DNA of 24,911 bases from Lachnospiraceae bacterium JLR.KK002 (GCA_036941025.1 JAYMNP010000003.1:1-24911); one strand, 5' to 3'. Shown: positions 7,724 through 16,499, numbered from the stretch's first letter. Numbers and translations are program-made. The notes: a model not told the origin generated them from the letters alone.

Positions 7724-7912
7724 ATTCTTGTAACTATTCAGAACCCCAGGCCACAGACATGCCAGCAAAGCTGTCATTCGTCCCAAAAGGGACTTTTGTC
7801 TGTGGCTGAGGGGATGATCACCTTCCTGGAAATAGCAATTCATCCGTTTTCAAATAAATTTGAACGTTCTGAATTGCTATTTCCAGGGGGTTCTGAATAG
7901 TTACAAATTCTT
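7722..7912. mobile_element. IS66-like miniature inverted-repeat element with 8-bp target duplication
   Basis: The terminal repeats GTAACTATTCAGAACCCC (7730-7747) and its exact reverse complement (7887-7904) are perfect over 18 bp. They bound a 175-bp element flanked on both sides by the direct repeat AAATTCTT (7722-7729 and 7905-7912). IS66-family insertion sequences are known for ends beginning GTAA and for 8-bp target duplications, so both features fit. There is no transposase inside, so it can only be a non-autonomous derivative moved in trans. Two further inverted repeats lie within. The insertion preserved the TAA stop of the MATE gene because the duplicated target begins with AA. The IS66 assignment is an inference from ends and duplication length. 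Confidence 0.82.
7825..7887. repeat. Internal 18-bp inverted repeat of the miniature element
   Basis: CCTGGAAATAGCAATTCA at 7825-7842 is perfectly complementary to 7870-7887, with a 27-base spacer. The right arm abuts the right terminal repeat and shares base 7887 with it. A further 9-bp inverted repeat (GCCACAGAC at 7750-7758, GTCTGTGGC at 7798-7806) lies in the left part. A transcript across the element would fold into stacked hairpins. Confidence 0.85.
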
Positions 7913-7946
7913 AAAAAATATTAAGAAAGTTTTCACAGAAGACAGG

Positions 7947-7976
7947 TTGATTTTTTCCGGAAATCTGTCATATGAT
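7947..7976 (+). promoter_or_regulatory. Putative promoter for the deacetylase gene
   Basis: TTGATT at 7947-7952 and TATGAT at 7971-7976 are 18 bases apart, just downstream of the miniature element. It is a reasonable sigma-A promoter and gives a leader of about 45 bases. Confidence 0.55.
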
Positions 7977-7991
7977 AGAGGAGAAAAATAT

Positions 7992-8048
7992 ATGATAGAC
8001 AAAAGAGAGTATGGACAGGGAGAGAAGTATGGAAAAGCAACAGAATGA
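7992..8048 (+). CDS. Possible 18-residue leader ORF overlapping the deacetylase start
   Basis: ATG at 7992 has the best ribosome binding site in the region (GAGGAG at 7978-7983, 8 bases upstream). It encodes MIDKREYGQGEKYGKATE and stops at TGA 8046-8048, inside the deacetylase gene in another frame. It could be a translated leader peptide that tunes expression, or merely chance. There is no homology argument, so this is a low-confidence call. Confidence 0.25.
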   Translation: MIDKREYGQGEKYGKATE

Positions 8049-9525
8049 GATGAAGAGAAGAGAGAACAGAAGAAAACAGAAGCGTTATCTGCAGAAACGT
8101 ATGGGAATGACGCTGGCTCTTTTGCTGGTGATTACCGGTGTGGGAGTGACGGCTGCAGTGATGGCCGCCAGTAGAAAGAAAGACAAAGAACAGGATAAAG
8201 GCACGGTGGAAACCATTGCAGACCCTGCGGTGGACGAGGTGAAAAATAAACCGGAACAGGCAAAACAGCCGGAAGAGCAGGAACCCCAGGATGACAGCGC
8301 CCTGATTCTGGAGGAAGCAAACCGTCTGGCCATGGGATACGATTATGACGGAGCCATAGAGAAAATAAAGAGTTACAGCGGCTATGAGTCTGTAACTGCC
8401 ATGACAGCAGCTATTGAGGATTATGAGGCCCGGAAGGCAGAATGCGTCCCGGTGAATGTAAGTGAGATTACCCATGTATTTTATCATACGCTGGTAGTGG
8501 AGCCGGAAAAAGCATTTGCAAATCAGGAGAACGACCCGCAGGCAGTGGGCAATAATCAGTGGATGACTACCATAGATGAATTTAATAAAATTACTCAGAC
8601 CATGTATGACGAAGGTTATGTACTGGTGGATTTGCATGATATTGCAGAAGAAACGGTAGATGAAAACGGGGTTTCTCATTTTAAAGAGGGAACCATAATG
8701 CTTCCGCCGGGAAAGAAGGCCTTTGTGCTGTCTCTGGATGATTTGTCCTACTATCACAGTTACGACGGATATGGATATGCGTCCAAAATGATTGTGGATG
8801 AAAACGGTAAGCCCAAATGTGAATACGTCCAGGATGACGGAACTACCGTGGTGGGAGATTTCGATGCGGTGCCGCTGCTGGATAAATTTATTGAGGAACA
8901 TCCGGACGCCGCTTATAAAGGCGCGCGAGGCACCATTGCCCTGACCGGGTATAACGGGGTGCTGGGATACCGTACGGATATCAGTTATCAGACCGTGCCC
9001 GACGATATCAATGCGGACAAGAAGAAATGGCTGGAAGAACATCCGGACTTCAATCTGGAAACGGAGCGGGCTCAGGCAAAAGAAGTGGCAGAAGCCATGA
9101 AAGCGGAAGGATGGAGATTTGCAAGCCATACCTGGGGCCACCTGAAAGTGGGAGAGGCTTCCATGGAGCGGATACAGGCAGATACCGCCAAATGGAAAGA
9201 AAATGTGGAGCCCATAGTAGGAGCTACCGATACCATCATCTTCGCCCATGGGCAGGACCTGGCGGGCTGGCCGGAAGGATATCAGCCGGGAAATGAGAAG
9301 TTTGAATACCTGAAAGGACAGGGATTTAACTATTTCTGCAATGTGGATTCCATGCAGTATGGTGTGCAGATTCGTGATAATTATGTACGCCAGAGCAGGA
9401 GAAATCTGGATGGATTCCGGATTTACTATAATTCCGTCGGTCAGGAAAATACATTGTCGGATTTGTTCAATGCTTCTGAAATCATTGATCCCAAAAGACC
9501 TCCGGTTCCTCCGCTGAACAAATAA
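8029..9525 (+). CDS. Membrane-anchored polysaccharide deacetylase-like protein (NodB fold)
   Basis: A protein of about 498 residues. A basic cytoplasmic N terminus (KRRENRRKQKRYLQKR) is followed by one transmembrane helix (MTLALLLVITGVGVTAAVMAA), a charged linker, and a large extracellular domain. NodB-type motifs are visible: the Asp-Asp pair in FVLSLDDLSYY (codons at 8737-8742), and S-H-x-x-x-H in FASHTWGH near 9124-9141, a metal-binding pattern. Members remove acyl groups from cell-wall or surface polysaccharides. The domain is longer than a simple NodB domain, with an insertion between the two motifs. AGGGAGAG supports the ATG at 8029; an in-frame ATG at 8011 is possible. It stands alone between a promoter and a terminator. 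Confidence 0.8.
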   Translation: MEKQQNEMKRRENRRKQKRYLQKRMGMTLALLLVITGVGVTAAVMAASRKKDKEQDKGTVETIADPAVDEVKNKPEQAKQPEEQEPQDDSALILEEANRLAMGYDYDGAIEKIKSYSGYESVTAMTAAIEDYEARKAECVPVNVSEITHVFYHTLVVEPEKAFANQENDPQAVGNNQWMTTIDEFNKITQTMYDEGYVLVDLHDIAEETVDENGVSHFKEGTIMLPPGKKAFVLSLDDLSYYHSYDGYGYASKMIVDENGKPKCEYVQDDGTTVVGDFDAVPLLDKFIEEHPDAAYKGARGTIALTGYNGVLGYRTDISYQTVPDDINADKKKWLEEHPDFNLETERAQAKEVAEAMKAEGWRFASHTWGHLKVGEASMERIQADTAKWKENVEPIVGATDTIIFAHGQDLAGWPEGYQPGNEKFEYLKGQGFNYFCNVDSMQYGVQIRDNYVRQSRRNLDGFRIYYNSVGQENTLSDLFNASEIIDPKRPPVPPLNK

Positions 9526-9553
9526 AAGAAAATAATTTTAATAACGGTGTTAT

Positions 9554-9596
9554 AACAGCCACCCGGAATAGCCTGAAGTTCCGGATGGCTGTTTTT
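9554..9596 (+). terminator. Intrinsic terminator after the deacetylase gene
   Basis: AACAGCCA (9554-9561) plus CCGGAA (9563-9568) pairs with TTCCGG (9579-9584) plus TGGCTGTT (9586-9593), with one C-A mismatch and a 10-base loop. Five Ts follow at 9592-9596. Confidence 0.88.
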
Positions 9597-9626
9597 GAGT
9601 AAAAATAAAAAGAAAAGGACATAATA
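9596..9626 (+). promoter_or_regulatory. Sigma-G-like forespore promoter for the spoVA genes
   Basis: TGAGTA at 9596-9601 and CATAATA at 9620-9626 are separated by 18 bases. In Bacillus the forespore factor sigma-G recognises roughly TGAATA, 17-18 bases, CATAMTA, so there is one mismatch in the -35. Forespore expression of spoVA genes by sigma-G is established in Bacillus and clostridia, which makes the match meaningful. Confidence 0.6.
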
Positions 9627-9666
9627 AAAGAAACAGAAAATAAAAGAACATGCAGGAGGAAATATT

Positions 9667-10680
9667 ATGTCACAGACAGTTGGGACACAGAGTATCCGGT
9701 TTGAGCAGGCGCCCTATATTCAGAGCAGTGCCAGTATTGTGGGTACCAAAGAGGGAGAAGGTCCCCTGGGAAAATTATTTGACGTGGTGGGTTCCGACGA
9801 TAAATTCGGAGAAGAGACCTGGGAGGAGGCGGAAAGCACCCTCCAGAAAGAAGCGGCTACCCTTGCACTGGGAAAAGCTGATTTGAAAAAAGAAAATATC
9901 CGCTACATTTTCGGAGGAGATTTGCTGGGCCAGAACATTGCAACCACGTTTGGCCTGATGGAGCTGAACATTCCGCTGTTCGGCCTGTACGGCGCCTGTT
10001 CTACTGCAGGAGAGTCCTTATCTCTGGCAGCCATGGCAGTGGCCGCAGGTTATGGAGACAATGTGCTGGCAGTTACTTCCAGCCACTTTGCCAGTGCGGA
10101 GAAACAGTTTCGCTTTCCCCTGGAATATGCCAGTCAAAGGCCCCTGTCAGCTACCTGGACGGTTACGGGAAGCGGAGCCTTTGTACTTGGCACAAAACGA
10201 AGCCATCTCAGAATTACCGGAATTACCACGGGAAAAGTGGTGGACTACGGCGTGAAAGACTCCATGAACATGGGGGCTGCCATGGCCCCTGCCGCCTGCG
10301 ATACTATTTATCAGAATCTGGTGGATTTCAAGCGGCAGCCGGAGGATTATGACAAAATCATAACCGGAGATCTGGGAACGGTAGGGCAGGAAATTCTCAT
10401 TGACCTGCTGAAGAAGAAAGGATACGACATTTCCACGGTGCATATGGACTGCGGCATTGAGATTTTTGACAGTGAAACCCAGAATACCAATGCAGGAGGC
10501 AGCGGGTGCGGCTGTTCGGCGGTGACTCTGAGCGCATATATTCTGCCCAAGCTGGAGAAAGGCACATACAAACGTGTGCTGTTCGTTCCCACCGGGGCAT
10601 TGCTGTCCACCGTCAGCTTTAACGAGGGGCAGAGTGTGCCGGGTATTGCCCATGGAGTGGTAATTGAATATGCGGGATAG
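9667..10680 (+). CDS. spoVAD: Stage V sporulation protein AD
   Basis: A 337-residue protein, almost the same length as Bacillus SpoVAD (about 338). SpoVAD has a thiolase-like fold, sits on the spore inner membrane side and binds dipicolinic acid as part of the SpoVA channel that loads it into the developing spore and releases it in germination. The sequence shows the family's YIQSSASIVGTKEGEGPLG start, the GGDLLGQNIATTFG block, the thiolase-like LYGACSTAGESL region with C111, and the Gly-rich C-terminal part (AGGSGCGCSAV). AGGAGGA at 9654-9660 is 6 bases before the ATG. spoVAC, normally upstream, is missing here. Confidence 0.95.
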   Translation: MSQTVGTQSIRFEQAPYIQSSASIVGTKEGEGPLGKLFDVVGSDDKFGEETWEEAESTLQKEAATLALGKADLKKENIRYIFGGDLLGQNIATTFGLMELNIPLFGLYGACSTAGESLSLAAMAVAAGYGDNVLAVTSSHFASAEKQFRFPLEYASQRPLSATWTVTGSGAFVLGTKRSHLRITGITTGKVVDYGVKDSMNMGAAMAPAACDTIYQNLVDFKRQPEDYDKIITGDLGTVGQEILIDLLKKKGYDISTVHMDCGIEIFDSETQNTNAGGSGCGCSAVTLSAYILPKLEKGTYKRVLFVPTGALLSTVSFNEGQSVPGIAHGVVIEYAG

Positions 10681-10711
10681 CTTTTAATGAGAATCAATAA
10701 GGAGGAATCAG

Positions 10712-11068
10712 ATGGATTATGTAAATGCTTTTTGGGTGGGAGGACTGATTTGTGCCCTGACTCAGATTTTAATGGAAAAAACGAAAATGCTGCCCGGACG
10801 GATTATGGTGCTGCTGGTATGCAGCGGAGCGGTGCTGGGCGCCCTTCAGATTTATGAGCCTTTCCGGGAATTTGCCGGAGCCGGAGCCAGCGTGCCCCTG
10901 CTGGGATTTGGCAATACGCTCTGGAAAGGCATTCAGGAAGCGGTACAGACCGACGGATTTATCGGAATTTTTATGGGAGGCTTTACCGCCAGCGCGGTGG
11001 GAATTTCAGCGGCTCTTGTATTCGGGTATCTGGCCAGCCTGATTTTCCAGCCGAAAATGAAAAAATAA
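10712..11068 (+). CDS. spoVAE: Stage V sporulation protein AE (SpoVAEb type)
   Basis: A 118-residue membrane protein with about three to four hydrophobic helices. The N terminus (DYVNAFWVGGLICALTQIL) and the C-terminal GGFTASAVGISAALVFGYL are characteristic of the SpoVAE/SpoVAEb subunit of the dipicolinic acid channel in the spore inner membrane. It begins 31 bases after spoVAD with an excellent ribosome binding site (AAGGAGGA at 10699-10706), so the two are one operon. In Bacillus and most clostridia the minimal set is spoVAC-spoVAD-spoVAEb; here only the last two are contiguous. Confidence 0.93.
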   Translation: MDYVNAFWVGGLICALTQILMEKTKMLPGRIMVLLVCSGAVLGALQIYEPFREFAGAGASVPLLGFGNTLWKGIQEAVQTDGFIGIFMGGFTASAVGISAALVFGYLASLIFQPKMKK

Positions 11069-11144
11069 GCAAACAGGTATAAATTTGAGAAATCTGCCCA
11101 CATTAATACAGCGAAGAAAATTTTATGGAAAAGGAGATTTTATT

Positions 11145-11600
11145 ATGAAGCAGTTTAAGAAAATTTTGCTGGGCTGTCTGCTGGTTCTGGTTCTGAGCAG
11201 TGTAACCGCCTGCGGCACCAATGATAACGGTAAGGATAATACCGCAGAGGACGGAGTAAATGACAACGGTACCGGAACGAACGGAACGAACGGAACCACC
11301 AATAATACCAACGGAACCAATGGAACTACCAACAATAACAATGGAACCAATGGAACCACAGACAATAACAATGGAACCACCAACAATGACAAGGTAACAG
11401 ATGATGCGGATGGCGTTGTGGATGACATTGTAGACGGTGTGGAAGACCTTGGGGATGATGTGGAGAACGGTGTGGAAGACTTAACCAACGGAACCGATAA
11501 CAATAACAACAATAATAATAACAACGATAAAAATACCAATAATAACGGAACAGACAAAAATACTGATAAAACCAACAGCAAGGATAAGAAGAATCCGTAA
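11145..11600 (+). CDS. Asn/Gly/Thr-rich low-complexity lipoprotein
   Basis: A 151-residue secreted lipoprotein of unknown function. The first 25 residues are a lipoprotein signal peptide: basic KQFKK, a hydrophobic core (ILLGCLLVLVLSS) and a lipobox ending VTAC, so the predicted lipidated cysteine is followed by GTNDNG. The mature part is mostly NGTNGTTNN-type repeats, then a central acidic helix-like section rich in VDDIVDGVEDLGDD, then a run of nine Asn and a Lys/Asn/Thr tail. AAGGAGA at 11131-11137 supports the ATG at 11145; an in-frame upstream extension to 11085 lacks a good site. It lies 76 bases after spoVAE and before a terminator, so co-expression in the forespore is possible but unproven. 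Confidence 0.75.
   Translation: MKQFKKILLGCLLVLVLSSVTACGTNDNGKDNTAEDGVNDNGTGTNGTNGTTNNTNGTNGTTNNNNGTNGTTDNNNGTTNNDKVTDDADGVVDDIVDGVEDLGDDVENGVEDLTNGTDNNNNNNNNNDKNTNNNGTDKNTDKTNSKDKKNP
11275..11395 (+). repeat. Imperfect AAC/ACC-rich tandem repeats coding for NGT motifs
   Basis: The unit AATGGAACC or AACGGAACN, often with AACAATAAC between copies, recurs through this stretch and encodes Asn-Gly-Thr-Thr-Asn-Asn. A second low-complexity block of AAC/AAT codons lies at about 11497-11580. Slippage between strains would change the length in frame. Confidence 0.8.
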
Positions 11601-11628
11601 CTGACGGTGAGCGGTATCAAAGATACAG

Positions 11629-11670
11629 AAAAAGAGCGGCAGGGTCTTTGGAGACGGTGCCGCTCTTTTT
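11629..11670 (+). terminator. Intrinsic terminator after the lipoprotein gene
   Basis: AAAGAGCGGCA at 11631-11641 pairs with TGCCGCTCTTT at 11658-11668, with a 16-base loop and T run to 11670. Confidence 0.88.
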
Positions 11671-11725
11671 ATCTTACAGGAAAGATCTTGTCACGCTAAA
11701 GCATGAAAGTGTCTTCCCATAAGAT

Positions 11726-11780
11726 GAAAAACAGAGAGCCGGTAACTGCGGACTGTTCAGGGCAGTTACCGGCTCTCTGT
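11726..11780 (-). terminator. Intrinsic terminator of guaB
   Basis: A perfect 19-bp inverted repeat, ACAGAGAGCCGGTAACTGC at 11731-11749 and its complement at 11762-11780, starts 7 bases past the guaB stop. On the - strand it is followed by TTTTC. The T run is short but the stem is very strong. Confidence 0.85.
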
Positions 11781-11786
11781 GGAAAT

Positions 11787-13265
<1,479 letters not shown>

Positions 13266-13287
13266 TTAATTTTTTGTTATTCCCACG

Positions 13288-13316
13288 ATTTTAACAAAAA
13301 AGCAGGGAACTGTCAA
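13288..13316 (-). promoter_or_regulatory. Sigma-A promoter of guaB
   Basis: Read on the - strand, TTGACA (complement of 13311-13316) and TAAAAT (complement of 13288-13293) are separated by exactly 17 bases. The -35 is a perfect consensus. The predicted leader is about 40 bases. Confidence 0.82.
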
Positions 13317-13342
13317 CGCCTGAATTCTGTTTCCGGCAATCG

Positions 13343-13371
13343 TGGACAAATACCTTATATTATGATAGGAT
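13343..13371 (+). promoter_or_regulatory. Putative promoter for the DUF89 gene
   Basis: TGGACA at 13343-13348 and TAGGAT at 13366-13371 are 17 bases apart, divergent from the guaB promoter. Other AT-rich -10 candidates (TATGAT at 13361) lack a properly spaced -35. Confidence 0.45.
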
Positions 13372-13399
13372 AAACCTGCAAACAAAAGGAGGAACTGCC

Positions 13400-14272
13400 A
13401 TGCAATTATATGCCAAATGTATGTGCTGTATGATTAATCAGCAGGAACGCCAGATTCGTAAATTTGACGATGAGGAGAGGAAAGCTGCTTTTATAAAAGA
13501 AATTATGACCCTGACGGGAAGCTGCGGGCCGGAGTACAGCGCTCCCTGGATTCTGGCGCTGATGACGGAAATCCGGGAAAAATATTTCGGAAAAGATGAA
13601 GAAATGCCCCGGAAGAAACGGGAGTTTAACCAGTTTTTGCTGGATTTGGAGGATGAACTGGCACAGATGATTCAGGAAAGTGGGGATGCGCTGAAAGAAG
13701 CCATGCGCTTTGCCAGAATCGGAAATTATATTGATTTTTCGGCGCTGGAACATGTCTCAAAAGAGGAATTTCTGAAACTGTTTCACAACGAAAAAGATTC
13801 CATAGACGAGACAGAATACGCATATCTGTTAAAAGACCTGGAGCAGGCGTCGGAACTGGTTTATATTATGGATAACTGCGGGGAGATTGTACTGGACAAG
13901 CTGCTGATTCGGGAGCTGAAAAAATCATATCCGAATTTACATATCACCGCCATGGTCCGGGGCCGGGAGGCGGTCAATGACGCCACCATGGAAGATGCGG
14001 AAATGACAGGAATCACCGGAGAAGTTCCCGTGATAACAAATAACAGTTCCATTACGGGGGTGGTGCTCTCAGAGCTTCCGGAGGAAACACGGGAGGTGCT
14101 TGATAAGGCGGATCTGATTCTGGCCAAGGGACAGGGAAACTTTGAATCACTGCACGGATGCGGGAAAAATATTTACTATCTGTTTTTATGTAAATGCGAG
14201 CTGTTTTCCGGAAGATTTCAGGTGGAACAGTTTCAGGGTATGCTGGTCAGTGAAAAAAGAGTGCGGATATAG
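13400..14272 (+). CDS. DUF89 (ARMT1-like) metal-dependent phosphatase family protein
   Basis: A 290-residue protein of the DUF89 / damage-control phosphatase family (Pfam PF01937). Characterised members are metal-dependent phosphatases acting on phosphometabolites such as fructose-1-phosphate; the substrate here is unknown. Visible family signatures are YIMDNCGEIVLDKLLI (D158, N159), the MVRGREAVNDATMEDA block (N193, D194, D199) and LAKGQGNFESL near the C terminus; these hold the metal and phosphate ligands. The N terminus carries a cysteine cluster (C7, C9, C10), and Cys residues there are common in prokaryotic members. AAAGGAGG precedes the ATG closely. The hisA-like gene starts 14 bases after it, suggesting one operon. 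Confidence 0.85.
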   Translation: MQLYAKCMCCMINQQERQIRKFDDEERKAAFIKEIMTLTGSCGPEYSAPWILALMTEIREKYFGKDEEMPRKKREFNQFLLDLEDELAQMIQESGDALKEAMRFARIGNYIDFSALEHVSKEEFLKLFHNEKDSIDETEYAYLLKDLEQASELVYIMDNCGEIVLDKLLIRELKKSYPNLHITAMVRGREAVNDATMEDAEMTGITGEVPVITNNSSITGVVLSELPEETREVLDKADLILAKGQGNFESLHGCGKNIYYLFLCKCELFSGRFQVEQFQGMLVSEKRVRI

Positions 14273-14286
14273 AAAGGGCGGACAGA

Positions 14287-15081
14287 ATGGAATTTCGGCC
14301 GTGTATTGATATCCACAATGGAAAAGTAAAACAGATTGTGGGAGGAAGCCTGAGAGATGAAAATAATCAGGCAGAAGAAAATTTTGTATCGGAGCAGGAC
14401 GGTGCTTTTTTTGCCGGACTTTACCGGAACCATGGAATCAGAGGGGGGCATATTATTCTTCTGAACAGGACGGACAGCCCTTATTATGAAGCCACCAGGG
14501 AGCAGGCCATGAAAGCTCTTGCCGCCTGGCCCGGCGGTATGCAGGTGGGAGGCGGTATCTGCGGGGACAATGCGCTGGAGTTCCTGCGGGCCGGGGCCAG
14601 CCATGTGATTGTGACCTCCCATGTATTTCAGGGAGGAATGATTCATTACGGGAATCTGGACAAACTGCGGAAAATCACCGGAAAAGAGCGCCTGGTGCTG
14701 GATTTGAGCTGCCGCAGGCGCGGAGAGGATTACTATATTGTCACAGACCGGTGGCAGAAATTCACCGATGAAAAGCTGACGGAATCCCTGCTGGAAAAGC
14801 TGTCCGGGTATGCGGATGAATTTCTGGTCCATGCGGTGGATGTGGAAGGAAAAGCCAGGGGAATCGAGACAGAACTGGTAAAATTACTGGGAGGGTGGGG
14901 AAAAATCCCCATAACCTATGCCGGAGGCGTGGGCAGTTTTTCAGATTTGGAGCAGTTAAAGAAACTGGGAAAGAACCGTCTGCATGTGACCATCGGAAGC
15001 GCGCTGGATTTGTTCGGCGGCAATATGCCCCTGAATCAGGTGTTGACTTTCTGCAAAAAGACTGCGTATAATATGGCGTGA
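14287..15081 (+). CDS. hisA: Phosphoribosylformimino-AICAR ribotide isomerase, eukaryotic (HIS6) type
   Basis: A 264-residue TIM-barrel isomerase predicted to convert ProFAR to PRFAR in histidine synthesis. It resembles yeast HIS6 rather than standard bacterial HisA: CIDIHNGKVKQIVGGSL, ENFVSEQD, GGHIILL, QVGGGI, HVIVTSHVF, LVLDLSCR, FLVHAVDVEG, YAGGV and SALDLFGGN all follow the yeast pattern as I remember it. D8 and D139 occupy the positions of the catalytic aspartates of HisA. AAAGGG at 14273-14278 supports the ATG. No other his gene is nearby; it lies between DUF89 and glnA. Its last 40 bases carry the glnA promoter. Confidence 0.87.
   Translation: MEFRPCIDIHNGKVKQIVGGSLRDENNQAEENFVSEQDGAFFAGLYRNHGIRGGHIILLNRTDSPYYEATREQAMKALAAWPGGMQVGGGICGDNALEFLRAGASHVIVTSHVFQGGMIHYGNLDKLRKITGKERLVLDLSCRRRGEDYYIVTDRWQKFTDEKLTESLLEKLSGYADEFLVHAVDVEGKARGIETELVKLLGGWGKIPITYAGGVGSFSDLEQLKKLGKNRLHVTIGSALDLFGGNMPLNQVLTFCKKTAYNMA
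15043..15072 (+). promoter_or_regulatory. Sigma-A promoter for glnA inside the hisA 3' end
   Basis: TTGACT at 15043-15048 and TATAAT at 15067-15072 are separated by 18 bases; the -10 is perfect consensus. Transcription would start near the hisA stop codon and give a leader of about 70 bases before glnA. The leader holds two short mutually exclusive stems (ACCCG with CGGGGT, and CTTCC with GGAAG) but no clear terminator. Confidence 0.7.
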
Positions 15082-15149
15082 CAACAGGAAACCCGTTCTT
15101 CTTCCGGGGTCTGGAAGGGGGACAATGGATGTAAAGGAGTAGTGACGCC

Positions 15150-16481
15150 ATGGGCAGATACACAAAACAGGATATTATCCGGATGGTGGAGGAGGAAGAT
15201 GTGGAATTTATCCGCCTGCAGTTTACGGATATGTTTGGAACACTGAAGAATGTGGCAATTACCAAAAGCCAGCTGGAAAAAGCACTGGATAATCAATGTA
15301 TGTTTGACGGTTCTTCCATAGAAGGATTTGTGCGTATTGAGGAATCCGATATGTACCTGTATCCGGATCTGGATACCTTTGCAATTTTCCCCTGGAGACC
15401 TCAGCAGGGAAAAGTGGCAAGGATTATCTGTGATATTTACCGTCCGGACGGGACGCCTTTTGAGGGAGATCCCAGGTACATTTTGAAAAAAACGCTGGCG
15501 GAGGCCGCTGCAATGGGCTATCAGTTTAACGTGGGGCCGGAGTGCGAGTTTTTCCTGTTCCATACGGATGAGGATGGCTGTCCCACCACCCTGACCCATG
15601 AACGGGCAGGCTATTTTGATCTGGGGCCTGTGGATCTGGGCGAAAATGCAAGGCGGGACATGGTGCTGGCGCTGGAAGAAATGGGATTTGAAATAGAGGC
15701 CTCCCACCATGAGGTGGCGCCGGCCCAGCATGAGATTGATTTCCGCTATGATGAAGGGCTGCGGACAGCCGACAATATCATGACCTTTAAACTGGCGGTC
15801 AAAACCATTGCAAAACGGTTCGGTCTGTTTGCCAGCTTTATGCCGAAGCCAAAATACGGAATCAACGGTTCCGGAATGCACATCAATATGTCCGTATCCA
15901 GGGACGGGAAAAATATTTTCCAGGATCCGTCGGATGAACTGGGGCTGAGCCAGGAGGCTTATTATTTTATCGGAGGACTGATGAAGCATATGCAGGGCAT
16001 GACTGCCATTACCAATCCGCTGGTCAATTCTTACAAGCGTCTGGTGAAAGGCTATGAGGCTCCCGTCTATATTGCCTGGTCCGCTACCAACCGGAGCCCT
16101 CTGATTCGGATTCCGGCAGCCAGAGGGGAAGCCACCAGAATTGAACTGCGGTGCCCGGATCCGGCGGCAAATCCCTATCTTGCTCTGGCGGTCTGTCTGG
16201 CAGCAGGGCTGGATGGCATAAAAAATCATATGGAGCCCCCGGCTCCGGTAAAGAGCAATATTTTCCATATGCAGAAAACGGAAAAAGAAAAGCTCCGCAT
16301 CGAGTCTCTTCCGGTAAATCTTCACGATGCGGTGAAAGCAATGAAACAGGACACGTTTATCTGCAGCGTGCTGGGCGCCCACATTTCGGAAAAATATGCG
16401 GAAGCAAAAGAGGCGGAATGGGAGTCTTACCGGGAACAGGTTACCGAATGGGAAATCAGCAGTTATCTGTACAGAATATAG
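15150..16481 (+). CDS. glnA: Glutamine synthetase, type I-alpha
   Basis: A 443-residue dodecameric enzyme that makes glutamine from glutamate, ammonia and ATP. It aligns by eye almost end to end with Bacillus subtilis GlnA (444 residues): [36 protein letters not shown], the metal-ligand [35 protein letters not shown], and the [13 protein letters not shown] flap region. R62 (FVRI) is the arginine linked to feedback inhibition in the alpha type. The length and lack of the beta-type insertion exclude the adenylylated enteric form. AAAGGAG at 15133-15139 is 10 bases from the ATG. The ANTAR regulator directly downstream suggests nitrogen-responsive RNA-level control. Confidence 0.97.
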   Translation: MGRYTKQDIIRMVEEEDVEFIRLQFTDMFGTLKNVAITKSQLEKALDNQCMFDGSSIEGFVRIEESDMYLYPDLDTFAIFPWRPQQGKVARIICDIYRPDGTPFEGDPRYILKKTLAEAAAMGYQFNVGPECEFFLFHTDEDGCPTTLTHERAGYFDLGPVDLGENARRDMVLALEEMGFEIEASHHEVAPAQHEIDFRYDEGLRTADNIMTFKLAVKTIAKRFGLFASFMPKPKYGINGSGMHINMSVSRDGKNIFQDPSDELGLSQEAYYFIGGLMKHMQGMTAITNPLVNSYKRLVKGYEAPVYIAWSATNRSPLIRIPAARGEATRIELRCPDPAANPYLALAVCLAAGLDGIKNHMEPPAPVKSNIFHMQKTEKEKLRIESLPVNLHDAVKAMKQDTFICSVLGAHISEKYAEAKEAEWESYREQVTEWEISSYLYRI

Positions 16482-16499
16482 AGCCATGGAGCGTGCGTC

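Noticed and set aside
7992..8060. A frameshift joining the short ORF at 7992 to the deacetylase
   Set aside because: The deacetylase frame has its own in-frame ATGs at 8011 and 8029 and a complete basic-plus-helix anchor, so no shift is needed.
7933..9249. A 438-codon - strand open frame opposite the deacetylase
   Set aside because: It has no family features; the + strand frame has a membrane anchor and NodB motifs.
11270..11580. Short regular repeats considered as a CRISPR-like array
   Set aside because: The units are 9-18 bases, imperfect, without unique spacers, and they form a continuous coding frame for Asn/Gly/Thr.
11123..11620. A hydrophobic Leu/Val/Ser-rich - strand open frame opposite the lipoprotein
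   Set aside because: It is the complement of AAC/ACC repeats, which necessarily reads as Val/Leu. The + strand has a signal peptide, lipobox and good ribosome binding site.
15079..15149. A dual-hexaloop ANTAR target in the glnA leader
   Set aside because: The two small stems overlap, their loops are 7 or more bases and lack the expected A at position 1 and G at position 4; no terminator follows.
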